Origin: Alphaproteobacteria bacterium
GTDB lineage: Bacteria > Pseudomonadota > Alphaproteobacteria > UBA8366 > Aestuariispiraceae
Direction: 5' to 3'
Assembly (NCBI GenBank): GCA_033344895.1
Contig: JAWPMN010000001.1
Location: 3,914,001 to 3,978,000, forward strand
DNA length: 64,000 bases
A model generated the notes under the pieces. It had not been told where the DNA came from. It saw only the letters and a program-made list of their open reading frames with translations, and did no database searches. Each line of letters begins with the position of its first letter. Position 1 is the stretch's first letter. Shown piece by piece: positions 40,239 through 52,275 of the stretch. The position numbers were made by a program, and so were the translations under genes.

Positions 40239-40613
40239 TGGTCGTTCCCCTGTTGCCGCCCGTTATGCGTTCCATCGCCGACAATCGGTATGAAAGCCGC
40301 GGGTCGGTCGGTTAACCCCACGCATCCGATAGAGCGGCATATCCGCCAGCATATCGGTTCTGAATTGATGACAGGGAAGTGGTTCGGAAGGTTCCGCATT
40401 CCAGCCCCTGCGCTGTTATTAAAAGCGGTAGCCGGTTTTGTTTCCTTAATCAATAGGCACGGCAAATTATTGATTTGTCTCAATAAAATGACACTTAACT
40501 GGATTATAGTTGAATTGCTTGAAAGCGATTTGTTTTGCGCAGTGCAGCATCGCACGCGCGAAATTCCCCACCAACAGATGGCGGGTTGCGCATGCCTGCG
40601 TTTGGCACGGAAA
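40239..40613. promoter_or_regulatory. pdhA upstream region
   Basis: 375 bases with no gene, AT-rich around 40430-40530. On the minus strand a perfect -10 hexamer TATAAT occurs (40503-40508), but no good -35 is found at the right distance. An FNR-like palindrome lies 20-33 bases downstream of that -10 (separate entry). The leader to pdhA would be about 260 bases long. Confidence 0.4.
40467..40486. promoter_or_regulatory. FNR/FixK-like palindrome upstream of pdhA
   Basis: TTATTGA, six bases, TCAATAA: 7-base perfect arms. Within it TTGAT-TTGT-CTCAA (40470-40483) matches the FNR/FixK consensus TTGAT-N4-ATCAA at nine of ten positions. If the TATAAT at 40503-40508 is the pdhA -10, the site lies just downstream of the start point, where binding would repress. 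Confidence 0.45.
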
Positions 40614-40934
40614 TCAGGATTGCGACGGCAGGAAAATAACGATCTCGTTGTCGCGCAGCTTCTGTAGATCGAGCCGCAGGCGTTCCTCAAGCATGTCGAG
40701 ATCCAGGCTGCGCTTGTCCAGCAGCGAAACACGATGCTCCAGCGAGAGTCTCTCTCCGCGCAAGCGGTTGAGGACCAGCTGCGCCTTCTCTGCTTCATTG
40801 GACAGACGCATGAGCGCCAGCAGTCCCCGGTCGCCCTGAACCGTGTGGTAGGCGAAATACGCAAGGACGCAGGCCCCGAGAGCCGGAAGTCCGATAGCGC
40901 GTGACCGCCTTCTAAGTTCAGTGAGCACAGACAT
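40614..40934 (-). CDS. ftsB: septum formation initiator, FtsB/DivIC family
   Basis: 106 residues. One N-terminal transmembrane helix (IGLPALGACVLAYFAYH, residues ~13-30), then GDRGLLALMRLSNEAEKAQL and a long coiled coil, the layout of FtsB. It belongs to the divisome subcomplex with FtsL and FtsQ. The ATG follows AAGAAGG; a GTG 18 bases upstream is an alternative. eno-ftsB-pdhA is a widespread order in this class, although a kinase gene here separates it from eno. Confidence 0.88.
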   Translation of the reverse strand: MSVLTELRRRSRAIGLPALGACVLAYFAYHTVQGDRGLLALMRLSNEAEKAQLVLNRLRGERLSLEHRVSLLDKRSLDLDMLEERLRLDLQKLRDNEIVIFLPSQS

Positions 40935-41289
40935 AGCCCCTTCTTGAATCACGAAGCTGAGTCCGCGTCAATGGGCAATATTTTCAATAGGTTAACGGCA
41001 AAATCTTCCCACCCTGAAGCGGCAGATATTGCCTATTGCCCCAGAGTGAATCCCCATCTGTAGTGGGTGGGGCGAGTTCTGGTAGGATTCCTGTGGGGCA
41101 ACCGATACGATAAGTATCGGCTATTTTGGGTTGTCGGTAACTGTGTAGTTAATCTGTTGTTTACCGGATGCCTGATTTACTGTTGCGCGGTTTGTCGGCC
41201 GGCAAGCGGGAGGGGAGCAGGGTTGAAAATCGAATACGTGCTGGAACGGGTTGCCCCTGGCAGCCCGCCGCGCGTCCGGTAGATCCAGG
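40935..41289. promoter_or_regulatory. ftsB/kinase divergent region with inverted and direct repeats
   Basis: 355 bases without a gene. It holds GGGCAATA (40973-40980) facing TATTGCCC (41034-41041), a tandem heptamer TATTGCC-TATTGCC (41027-41040), and a perfect inverted repeat CCGATAC-GATAA-GTATCGG (41102-41120) followed by CTATTTT. GC content is lower than in the flanking genes. Promoters for both neighbours should be here, but none matches consensus well. Confidence 0.5.
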
Positions 41290-43467
41290 ATGCGTAGTCG
41301 TCGGCTAATTCTTTACGTCGCGGTTGTCTGGTTGATTCTGATCGTCAGTTTCGGGACCGTGGCGTATTGGGCCGATCAGACGACCAGGCGCTATCACGAG
41401 GAACTTTTCAACGAACAGCAACTTACCCAGGTCTCGCTCGCCAAGCGCGGGCTTGAGAACCATCTTGGGCAGATTGTCGGTTTCCTGCTGGATGTCACAT
41501 CGGAAATGCGGTGGAACATTGCCAGCGTTGCGGGCACCGGGCTCGACCCGATCATGGAGCGCATCCTGAAGCGGCCCGAAATCCTGGCGGTCGAGCTGTT
41601 CGTCGGTGATGACGAGAAGCCATTGGCCCGCTGGACGGACGATGGCATGCCCTCCCCCGGCCTCGTCGAGGCCCTCGACATGTTTTGTATGGCCACGCCT
41701 TTTGACCGCAGCCTGCCCGTTCGCTTTCCTGAATTCTATCTGACACCCAACCACCAGATTGCGGGCCTCATCGTCCATGCGAACCGTATGGGCGACCCGT
41801 CCGCCCCGCCGGTTTGGCTGGCCGTGGCGATCGACCTGCGTGTTCTTCTGGACCTTTACGTGGCGCCGATGCGTTTCGGCACATATGGCGCGGGCTATGC
41901 GCTGGATGGGAACGGACGCGTTGTCTATGACCACGAGGTCGAAATCATCGGCCAAAGCGTCTTCGATGGCATGCATGACAAGTATCCCAACCTGCTGGAG
42001 CTTGACCGCCGGATGGTCACCGAGGATTCGGGCAAGAGCGAATATCGCTTCACGGTGCAGCGCGGAGGGGCGGAATCCCGCAAACTCGTGGCCTGGGACA
42101 CGGCGCTCTTCGGCGAACGTCGAATTGTCGTCGCCCTTTCGTCGCCCGATGTCGAAGTCAACGCCTCTCTCGGCTCCCGGCGCGAAATCCTGCTGGTTGC
42201 CATGGCCGCGCTGCTCGCCGGTTTGGTCGGGACAACCATCGTCGTCTTTCGCATGCGCCACAGGATCCTGATGCAGGCAAATGCCGACCTGGCGAAGACG
42301 GTGGATCAGCGTACCGATGCGCTGAACCGAGAGCTGCGTGCGCGAACCGAGTCGGAGGAACGCGTCCGCGACTATGCGGAGGTTTCATCGGACTGGTTCT
42401 GGGAATCCGATGCCGATCACCGTTTCACCTTCTTCTCCAAACGCAGCACCAATATTCTGAACATGAACATTGAGGAAGTGCTGGGTCTTCGCCGTGAGGA
42501 CATCGCCGCCGAAGATACCGACACGGAAAAGTGGCGGCGGCACGCCGAAGCCCTGAATAACCAGGAATCCTTCAGAGACTTTCGCTATCTGGTCCTGTGG
42601 GGTGACGGCACGAAGCATATGATGAGCACCAGTGGCAAGCCGGTCTATGACGGTGACGGCCGGTTTGTCGGGTACCGGGGATCGGGTACGGATATCACGG
42701 ACGAAATCCGAGCACAGGAAGTGCGCGACCGGGCCCTGGTCGAAGCGGAGCGCGCGAACAAGACCAAGTCCCATTTTCTGGCGACAATGAGCCACGAACT
42801 TCGGACGCCGCTGAACGCGATCATTGGATTTTCGGACGTTCTGGCCAATCAGTATTTCGGTCCACCGGGTGCTGGAAAGTACAAGGAGTATGCGAAGGAC
42901 ATTCACTCAAGCGCCCGGTACCTGCTGGAACTCGTGAATGACCTGCTGGACATGGCAAGGATCGAATCCGGGAAGGCAAATGTCGAGAAGTCCGAGTTCG
43001 AGATCGCGCCATTCATTCAGGACTGCCTACAGTCGATCCTGCCCAAGGCCCACGAGAAGTCGCTTCAGATTGAGATCGCGTTAGACGACGACCTGACATA
43101 TCTCCATGCCGATCCCCGTGCTTTGAAACAGATTCTGCTGAACCTGCTTTCGAACGCCGTCAAATTTACACCGGAAAACGGCCATATCGATATCCAGGTG
43201 TCCGATGCCGGGGATCAGGTCGAGATCGACATCTCGGATACCGGCGTGGGCATTGCGCCGGAACGATTGGCGGTGATCAAGGAACCTTTCGAACGGGGTC
43301 GCGAAAACCCCTATGAAGCCCAGGAAGGCTGGGGGCTGGGGCTGTCGATCGCCAATGCATTGACGGTAGCTCATGGCGGTCGCCTGGATATCTCCAGTGC
43401 GCCGGGTGTCGGGACCAAGGTGTCGGTTCGTCTGCCGAAGAGCGTCGGGAACCCGATCGGAAACTAG
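41290..43467 (+). CDS. orphan transmembrane sensor histidine kinase with Cache-like and PAS domains
   Basis: 725 residues. One membrane helix at residues ~5-27, an extracytoplasmic region to ~290 that resembles a double Cache domain (GYALDGNGRVVYDHEVEIIG), a second helix (ILLVAMAALLAGLVGTTIVV), a short coiled coil, a PAS domain (SDWFWESDADHRFTFFSKR to GTDITDEIRA), HisKA with His502 in MSHELRTPLNAIIGFSDVL, and an ATPase domain (NLLSNAVKFT, DTGVGIAPE, GWGLGLSIANAL). There is no receiver domain and no response regulator next to it. TTG at 41251 is an alternative start with a better ribosome-binding site. It sits between ftsB and eno. Confidence 0.88.
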   Translation: MRSRRLILYVAVVWLILIVSFGTVAYWADQTTRRYHEELFNEQQLTQVSLAKRGLENHLGQIVGFLLDVTSEMRWNIASVAGTGLDPIMERILKRPEILAVELFVGDDEKPLARWTDDGMPSPGLVEALDMFCMATPFDRSLPVRFPEFYLTPNHQIAGLIVHANRMGDPSAPPVWLAVAIDLRVLLDLYVAPMRFGTYGAGYALDGNGRVVYDHEVEIIGQSVFDGMHDKYPNLLELDRRMVTEDSGKSEYRFTVQRGGAESRKLVAWDTALFGERRIVVALSSPDVEVNASLGSRREILLVAMAALLAGLVGTTIVVFRMRHRILMQANADLAKTVDQRTDALNRELRARTESEERVRDYAEVSSDWFWESDADHRFTFFSKRSTNILNMNIEEVLGLRREDIAAEDTDTEKWRRHAEALNNQESFRDFRYLVLWGDGTKHMMSTSGKPVYDGDGRFVGYRGSGTDITDEIRAQEVRDRALVEAERANKTKSHFLATMSHELRTPLNAIIGFSDVLANQYFGPPGAGKYKEYAKDIHSSARYLLELVNDLLDMARIESGKANVEKSEFEIAPFIQDCLQSILPKAHEKSLQIEIALDDDLTYLHADPRALKQILLNLLSNAVKFTPENGHIDIQVSDAGDQVEIDISDTGVGIAPERLAVIKEPFERGRENPYEAQEGWGLGLSIANALTVAHGGRLDISSAPGVGTKVSVRLPKSVGNPIGN

Positions 43468-43495
43468 AAAAGGGCAGCATCGAGGCTGCCCTTTT
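43468..43495. terminator. bidirectional rho-independent terminator between the kinase gene and eno
   Basis: AAAAGGGCAGC, loop ATCGAG, GCTGCCCTTTT: an 11-base perfect stem starting right after the kinase stop. It has A and T runs on both sides and serves the convergent eno as well. Confidence 0.95.
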
Positions 43496-43524
43496 CCGTA
43501 ACGAAAGTCCGTGCGTGCGTCTGC

Positions 43525-46068
<2,544 letters not shown>

Positions 46069-46195
46069 TGGAGTTCCAGAATTGGCGCGGTATGGTTGTG
46101 GGAGACGTTCAGATAGTGGCCCAGGCTGGGCAGGTAGACTGTTTCCGTCGACAATCAATGAAGGGTTGGTCGCCTTAGGTTTTGGGAAGGATCAG

Positions 46196-47086
46196 ATGAT
46201 GCATTTTACAGTTCTGGCGGTCCGGTCCGCATGCGCATCATTGATGGTATCGCTTCACATTCTGATGTTGAGCAGTGCAGCAGCACAAAACGAGCAGTTC
46301 AATATTGCCTATTCAGGGCCGCTGGAGTTGACCCTCTCGCGACCGCAGGACAGTGATCTTCCGGCTGCATGTCCTTTGGAAACGCCGATTAGTATTCGGA
46401 TGGACGCCGAGCTTGGCACCGCAGATCGTCAAATCATCGACGGCAATTTTCATGCATCGAGTGCAAAGCTGAACGGGGCTGTCGTCAATCTCGACCTTCA
46501 GACGGAGCGTTTTGAGTTTTCAGGACCGGTCCCGTTGAACTACGCGGGCACCTTTGCCGACGGGCAATTCGTCTTTTGGGACAGCCAAAGCGCGCTAACC
46601 TGCTTTGGAGAGGTCTTACTGATACCCGGCGGCAGGGGAAGCCTGCCGCAACAGGCACAGCAGCCGGGCACAAGTGAGGATTCGCAAGTCGAACCGACAA
46701 GCGATGTTCCCGGTTCAGAATTTGCCAACGGCCCGTCCGTATGGACCGGCAGCGCTGTGCCTCAGGATATCGTCAAGAATTACGGCGAGTTTTGCGATGT
46801 TCGGAGGCCAAGCAAGCTGACCCTCGAAATCGATGGCCAGACGGTTTCCGGGCAGCTCGTTCGCGCGGCCGACGGAAAGGTTGCGAAACTGCACGGCAAA
46901 CTTCGGGGCAACGTCGTGACGGGGCAACTCGCGGACACCAATAGCTTCATGTCCAAGTTCATGCTGTCCGCCAGAATGGAAGGCAACGCCATTTCGGGAA
47001 CCCTGGCCGCGACGGCCTGGAACAGCTGCACGGCGAAATTCACTGTCTCGACGGACGATCCGCGCTATCGCAAGGGCGGCGCCTAG
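46196..47086 (+). CDS. secreted protein of unknown function sharing the cluster's C-terminal domain
   Basis: 296 residues. A signal peptide with an AAA-Q cleavage region (residues ~1-30) and no lipobox. Residues ~185-285 match the C-terminal domain of both flanking lipoproteins (FCDVRRPSKLTLEIDG, LVRAADGKVAKLHG; C200 and C278). Residues ~55-142 have the same cysteine spacing (C59 and C136) and a similar strand-glycine rhythm, so this protein may carry two copies of that domain and lack the lipoprotein N-terminal domain. GGAAGG precedes the ATG at good distance. Function unknown. Confidence 0.7.
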   Translation: MMHFTVLAVRSACASLMVSLHILMLSSAAAQNEQFNIAYSGPLELTLSRPQDSDLPAACPLETPISIRMDAELGTADRQIIDGNFHASSAKLNGAVVNLDLQTERFEFSGPVPLNYAGTFADGQFVFWDSQSALTCFGEVLLIPGGRGSLPQQAQQPGTSEDSQVEPTSDVPGSEFANGPSVWTGSAVPQDIVKNYGEFCDVRRPSKLTLEIDGQTVSGQLVRAADGKVAKLHGKLRGNVVTGQLADTNSFMSKFMLSARMEGNAISGTLAATAWNSCTAKFTVSTDDPRYRKGGA

Positions 47087-47132
47087 TCGGCACGAAGTTG
47101 CTTTGATGAAAACCGCTGAAATTGGGGGCTTC

Positions 47133-48125
47133 ATGATAAAATTCTGGGGGCTGTGCGCGGCGGCTGTGACGGCGGTGATTGTTCTGTCCGGCTGCCAAAC
47201 CGGTAACGGGAATAACGCGAATTCGCCTTTGGAGGACGATGACCGGCCACGAATCCACTTCAATGCGTCGAAATCGACGGACGAACAGATTGCCGACCTG
47301 AATGTTTGCTACTCCGCGCGGAATGAGGCGGAAACCGAGGGTGCGGGATATGCGGCTGGCGGGTTTCTGCTGGGCGGGATCGCCGGCGCGATCGTTGCGT
47401 CCAACATTCATGATGACCAGGTCCAATCGGAATTCACCCAATGCCTGTCCGGACGCGGCTATTCGGCCGTAATCGTTCCTGAGAGACTGGACTGGGCCGC
47501 ATTCGGCATGGAAACCGATGAGGGGCGGGCGGAAGCTATCCAAGCATTCAATCGGACGCTTTCCGACGCAGAACGCCAAGCCTGGATTGAAGTCTCCTCA
47601 CAGCATTCGGCCTCGAGCTATGGCGGATTTCTACAAACCTACCCTGACAGCGTTCTGGCGCAGGAAGCCGTGTACCGTCTCAACCGCCTGCTTCAGGTTG
47701 CCAATTTCCGCCACGAGGAAGCGCTTTGGGAAGGAACCGCCGACGGGAGCTCATTACAGAATGTCGCGTCTTCGGACGGTTCGACTGCGGCGGGCGTTGG
47801 GCCAAAGGTCTGGCGCGGGACTGTCTCCGGCGACGGAATCAACGCCTATGGGGAGGTGTTTTGCAAGACGACCGACCTCCTCAGGTTCGAAGTGAAGGTT
47901 CACGAGTCGAAGTTCACCGGACGACTTCACAACCCCAACGGTAAAGTTACCAAAGTGAATGGCGTCGTGGATGGTGGAAAAATTCGCGCGCGCTTCATTC
48001 CCTATGGGACCACGGTGGATTACGTGATGCGCGGCATCATAGATGGCAATCGGATTTCCGGTGACATGTATCCCCCCGGAACCACGTCCTGCAGTGCAAC
48101 GTTTACTCTGCAGGCGCAGAGCTGA
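47133..48125 (+). CDS. lipoprotein of unknown function, paralogue of the gene at 45043
   Basis: 330 residues. Lipobox LSGC with Cys21, at the same place as in its paralogue. The N-terminal domain keeps C59 and C104 (same 45-residue spacing), the Gly-rich segment GYAAGGFLLGGIAGAIVAS, and blocks such as EGRAEAIQAFNRTLSDAERQAW. The C-terminal domain has C244 and C320 but is more divergent. It ends 6 bases from the convergent kdsA stop. A tandem duplication of the first gene is the simplest origin. Function unknown; the cell-envelope location is inferred from the signal. Confidence 0.75.
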   Translation: MIKFWGLCAAAVTAVIVLSGCQTGNGNNANSPLEDDDRPRIHFNASKSTDEQIADLNVCYSARNEAETEGAGYAAGGFLLGGIAGAIVASNIHDDQVQSEFTQCLSGRGYSAVIVPERLDWAAFGMETDEGRAEAIQAFNRTLSDAERQAWIEVSSQHSASSYGGFLQTYPDSVLAQEAVYRLNRLLQVANFRHEEALWEGTADGSSLQNVASSDGSTAAGVGPKVWRGTVSGDGINAYGEVFCKTTDLLRFEVKVHESKFTGRLHNPNGKVTKVNGVVDGGKIRARFIPYGTTVDYVMRGIIDGNRISGDMYPPGTTSCSATFTLQAQS

Positions 48126-48131
48126 CGCTGA

Positions 48132-48968
48132 TCAGCCCTGGGATTTTGTGACTGCGTCGTAAGCCTGAAGCTTGGCCAGAAGGGCCTCCATCTGATCGAT
48201 CGGCACCATGTTCGGGCCATCGGACGGGGCGTTATCCGGATCCTGGTGGGTTTCCATGAACAGCGCGGCGACGCCGACCGCCACGGCGGCGCGGGACAGG
48301 ACCGGAACGAACTCGCGCTGACCGCCCGAGGATGTGCCCTGCCCGCCCGGCTGCTGCACCGAATGGGTGGCATCGAAAACCACCGGCATGCCGGTCTGCT
48401 CCGCCATGGTCGGCAGGCCCCGGAAATCGGTCACCAGCGTGTTGTAGCCGAAACTTGCACCGCGTTCTGTGACCATGACGTTCGAATTGCCGCTTTCGAC
48501 GATCTTTGCGACGACGTTCTTCATGTCCCAGGGCGCCAGGAACTGCCCCTTCTTGACGTTGACGACCTTGCCGGTCTTGGCCGCCGCGACCAGAAGGTCG
48601 GTCTGGCGGCACAGGAAAGCCGGGATCTGAAGGACGTCGACGGCCGTCGCCACTTCGGCGCAGTGACCGGGCTCATGAACATCGGTCAGAACCGGCAGAC
48701 CATACGTTTTCCGGACATCCTCGAACACGGCCAGGGCCTTCTCCATCCCCAGGCCGCGCTGGCCTTTCAGGGAGGTACGGTTGGCTTTGTCGTAGCTGGT
48801 CTTGTAGATCAGATTAATGTTCAGACGGTCGCAGATCTCTTTCAGCGCACCGCTCATATCCAACGCGTGATCGCGGCTTTCCATCTGGCACGGACCGGCG
48901 ATCAGGGTGAAGGGCTGGTCGTTGGCGATCTTGTAGGAACCAAGCGTGACCGTGTGCTGCGCCGTCAT
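48132..48968 (-). CDS. kdsA: 3-deoxy-8-phosphooctulonate synthase (KDO-8-P synthase)
   Basis: 278 residues. Condenses PEP and arabinose 5-phosphate for lipopolysaccharide [50 protein letters not shown] and [11 protein letters not shown] are family blocks. The ATG chosen gives the normal N-terminus (TAQHTVTLG); an upstream in-frame ATG lacks a ribosome-binding site. An LPS-bearing cell is implied. Confidence 0.98.
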   Translation of the reverse strand: MTAQHTVTLGSYKIANDQPFTLIAGPCQMESRDHALDMSGALKEICDRLNINLIYKTSYDKANRTSLKGQRGLGMEKALAVFEDVRKTYGLPVLTDVHEPGHCAEVATAVDVLQIPAFLCRQTDLLVAAAKTGKVVNVKKGQFLAPWDMKNVVAKIVESGNSNVMVTERGASFGYNTLVTDFRGLPTMAEQTGMPVVFDATHSVQQPGGQGTSSGGQREFVPVLSRAAVAVGVAALFMETHQDPDNAPSDGPNMVPIDQMEALLAKLQAYDAVTKSQG

Positions 48969-49074
48969 GATGGATGCCGTCCGTTCTGTAATTTTTCGAA
49001 TGCCGCTTGATGCCATAAGGGCGACGAAGACGCAAAGTCTCCGTCGTCCTTATGCAAACGCTGCTGTCGGTGAA

Positions 49075-50721
<1,647 letters not shown>

Positions 50722-50790
50722 TCACTGTATCCTTTGGCTGTTTTCTGACAAGTCTGATCGCGGCCGAATGACCGGCCTGGGTCAAAGAAG

Positions 50791-50812
50791 AAGGCGGCAC
50801 CTGCGCCGCCTT
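50791..50812 (-). terminator. probable terminator after secG
   Basis: AAGGCGGC, loop ACCTGC, GCCGCCTT; on the minus strand followed by TCTTCTTTG. It would reduce read-through from secG into pyrG. The T-run is imperfect. Confidence 0.55.
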
Positions 50813-50838
50813 CCTTGATTTCTCTATGGTTTACGCCG

Positions 50839-51168
50839 TTACTCCGTGGTCGGGACAGCCGGTGTGCCGTCGGTCGCCGGTTCGGATTCCGTGGCGGCGG
50901 GCTGCGTCGAATCGAAGATCGATTCGGACTCGCGGGTGCCGCCCGCCAGAATCGCGAGGGCCAGGCTGGTGCCGAGGAACAGCACGGCCAGGATCGCCGT
51001 CGTACGGGTAAGAGCGTTGGCGGCGCCGCGCGCAGAGAACATTCCCATGCCGCCACCGGCCGAACCGCCGCCCATGCCGAGGGCGCCGCCCTCCGACCGC
51101 TGCAGCAGAATCACCGCGACCAACGCAACGGCGATGATCAGGTGGATGATCAGAAGAATGTTTTCCAT
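50839..51168 (-). CDS. secG: preprotein translocase subunit SecG
   Basis: 109 residues. Two transmembrane helices (ILLIIHLIIAVALVAVILLQ and TAILAVLFLGTSLALAILAG) flank the conserved QRSEGGALGMGGGSAGGGMG loop. The C-terminus is an acidic Ser/Thr/Pro tail. Part of SecYEG. The tpiA-secG-pyrG order is standard for the class. Confidence 0.97.
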   Translation of the reverse strand: MENILLIIHLIIAVALVAVILLQRSEGGALGMGGGSAGGGMGMFSARGAANALTRTTAILAVLFLGTSLALAILAGGTRESESIFDSTQPAATESEPATDGTPAVPTTE

Positions 51169-51301
51169 GGCGCTATCGCCTTCTGTTCAAGGAATCGCGG
51201 CGCCGGCCCGGTCAGGCCGTCGCGGCACGGCGGGTATGTAACCCGTTGCAGCCGCGATTTAAAGCCCCAATCGCATCGAACGGGCCCCGGTTGGCCGCAG
51301 G

Positions 51302-52054
51302 TCAGCCCGCAACCGCCGCCGCTATGGCCAGGAAGTCGTCGGCCTTCAGCGCCGCGCCGCCGATCAGACCGCCGTCGATGTCCGGCTGTGCCAGGAGGTC
51401 TGCCGCATTGCCCGGCTTCATCGACCCGCCGTACAGAATGCGCAACTTGTCGCATTCCGCGGCACCGAGACGATCCGACAGATGGCTTCGGATCAGGGCA
51501 TGAACCTCATTCGCCTCCTCCGGAGTCGGCGTGCGCCCGGTGCCGATGGCCCAGACCGGCTCGTATGCGATGACGGTATTGGCGGCGGTTGCGCCCTCCG
51601 GAACGGATCCGTCAAGCTGCCCGACAATGAAACTGTTGGTCTTGCCGGCGTCGCGCATGGAATCCGTCTCACCGACGCAGATGACGGCAACAAGGCCGGC
51701 CGCATGCGCGGCCTCGGCCTTGGCCCGCACGGTGCCGTCGGTTTCCCCATGGTCTTCCCGGCGTTCCGAATGGCCGACGATGACGTGACTGCAACCAATG
51801 TCCCGAAGCATGACCGCGGAGATATCGCCGGTATGGGCGCCCTTCTCTTCCGCGTGACAGTCCTGCGCGCCGAGTTGGACATTGGTTCCGGCAAGCGCGC
51901 GCCCGATCGGGTAAAGCAGTTGAGCCGGCGGACAGATCAGCAGTTCGCAGGCGGCACTCGCACCGCCATCGGCGACGGCCTGTGCAAGGGCGCCCCCCCC
52001 TTCCAGCGTACCGTTCATTTTCCAGTTTCCGGCGATAAGGGGCGTGCGGCTCAT
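51302..52054 (-). CDS. tpiA: triosephosphate isomerase
   Basis: 250 residues. AGNWKMNG with the catalytic Asn/Lys, [10 protein letters not shown] with the catalytic His, [11 protein letters not shown] with the catalytic Glu, and the phosphate loop [17 protein letters not shown] precedes the ATG of [10 protein letters not shown]; the frame is open further upstream but not conserved. Confidence 0.99.
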   Translation of the reverse strand: MSRTPLIAGNWKMNGTLEGGGALAQAVADGGASAACELLICPPAQLLYPIGRALAGTNVQLGAQDCHAEEKGAHTGDISAVMLRDIGCSHVIVGHSERREDHGETDGTVRAKAEAAHAAGLVAVICVGETDSMRDAGKTNSFIVGQLDGSVPEGATAANTVIAYEPVWAIGTGRTPTPEEANEVHALIRSHLSDRLGAAECDKLRILYGGSMKPGNAADLLAQPDIDGGLIGGAALKADDFLAIAAAVAG

Positions 52055-52275
52055 GAGATCGGCCTCCAGTATTGGTCCAGTATTGGTATTGAGTGTCGAC
52101 GGGGCATTTACCACGCGCGGGCTCATTCGCCAATCTGGTGGAAACCGGCGGGAACTCAGGCAGAAACCCGCCGGATTATCGATTGCGGCCCCGGGGCGGC
52201 GCTTCTATGATCCGCGCGCTTTCCGGCCCACGGGCCGGTCCAAGTCATTCGTGTCACGAAACCGTCGGGTCGATC
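52055..52275. promoter_or_regulatory. tpiA/ppiD divergent region
   Basis: 221 bases between two divergent genes. A short direct repeat CAGTATTGGT occurs twice near 52068-52087, 11 bases apart, just upstream of tpiA. No promoter matching consensus is evident in either direction. Confidence 0.3.

Noticed and set aside
49023..49045. Hairpin GACGAAGAC/GTCTCCGTC between pyrG and kdsA as a terminator
   Set aside because: It contains a mismatch and no T-run follows on the minus strand, so it is not called as a terminator.
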